NCBI RefSeq assembly: GCF_001431425.1
Contig: NZ_LDJG01000009.1
Location: forward strand, 1-32,678
Direction: 5' to 3'
Length of the DNA stretch: 32,678 nt
From: Stenotrophomonas nitritireducens
GTDB taxonomy: Bacteria; Pseudomonadota; Gammaproteobacteria; Xanthomonadales; Xanthomonadaceae
The position numbers and the translations under genes are program-made. The stretch's first letter is position 1. Each line of letters starts with the position of its first letter. Below the pieces are notes generated by a model. The model worked only from the letters and a program-made list of their open reading frames with translations, had not been told where the DNA came from and searched no databases. Positions 32,450 to 32,678 of the stretch are shown one piece after another.

Positions 32450-32678
32450 AGCGGGGCAACGCCCCGCTGGGGCATTACCACGCAAACCCCGCCGGGCGCT
32501 GCCCGGCGCTACAGAGCCGCAGCACCCCATTCCTTGTAGAGCGGGGCAACGCCCCGCTGGGGCATTACCACGCAAACCCCGCCGGGCGCTGCCCGGCGCT
32601 ACAGAGCCGCAGCACCCCATTCCTTGTAGAGCGGGGCAACGCCCCGCTGGGGCATTACCACGCAAACCCCGCCGGGCG
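32446..32678. repeat. Tandem array of 90-bp REP-pair units, running off the window
   Basis: Units start at GTAG 32446, 32536 and 32626, an exact 90-base period; the third is cut at the window edge. Each 68-base core has hairpin AGCGGGGC-AAC-GCCCCGCT at its GTAG end and GCCGGGC-GCT-GCCCGGC at its CTAC end, with a 22-base linker between units. The visible copies are identical. The style matches GTAG-type REPs described in Stenotrophomonas. The first unit contains the oxyR stop codon. Confidence 0.92.

Noticed and set aside
31940..32665. A minus-strand frame with a perfect 30-residue repeat
   Set aside because: The repeat is just the 90-bp REP unit read in frame, and the rest is antisense to oxyR.
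1..32678. tRNA, rRNA, riboswitch or replication origin
   Set aside because: I found no cloverleaf-like segment, rRNA sequence, riboswitch core or cluster of DnaA-type boxes by eye.

Overview
The window looks like a chromosomal segment of a Xanthomonadaceae gammaproteobacterium, closest in style to Stenotrophomonas. The grounds are a very GC-rich background, the linked ilvC-ilvG-ilvM-ilvA-leuA-leuC-leuD-leuB cluster, the ahpC-ahpF-oxyR order, and paired REP palindromes that begin GTAG and end CTAC. Genus is an inference; no rRNA or other marker gene is present.

Region 1 (1-11519). A compact plus-strand operon for a pilus- or pseudopilus-like machine. It starts with a GspA/ExeA-type ATPase with a peptidoglycan-binding tail, interrupted by an in-frame TAG. 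A GspE/PilB-type assembly ATPase, a GspF/PilC-type inner-membrane protein and four prepilin-like proteins follow, mostly joined by 4-base overlaps. Three of the four prepilins share one ectodomain plan; one of these is a giant of about 1121 residues with Gln instead of Glu at mature position 5. The operon ends at a hairpin that also serves a convergent gene for a stand-alone BTAD transcriptional regulator. I do not recognise this assembly as a named system.

Region 2 (11520-21338). Branched-chain amino acid biosynthesis. A sigma70-like promoter drives a leader peptide with seven consecutive Leu/Val/Ile codons, followed by a classic attenuator built from two alternating 8-base complementary blocks. 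ilvC, ilvG, ilvM, ilvA, leuA, leuC, leuD and leuB follow, covering most isoleucine/valine steps and leucine synthesis. ilvD and a transaminase gene are not here. A REP pair sits between leuD and leuB, and a terminator follows leuB.

Region 3 (21384-27399). gdhA, then a seven-cassette integron array with seven attC sites and no integrase gene in view (a CALIN-type array). Base composition drops sharply. All cassette genes point the same way; most are of unknown function, with one candidate PD-(D/E)XK nuclease, one zinc-ribbon protein, one HEPN-like protein and four that appear membrane-anchored.

Region 4 (27400-32678). A minus-strand SymE-family small protein gene and prmC, then the peroxide-response cluster ahpC, ahpF and oxyR with an OxyR-like site upstream of ahpC. 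REP pairs lie between ahpF and oxyR and as a 90-bp tandem array that overlaps the oxyR stop codon and runs off the window end.
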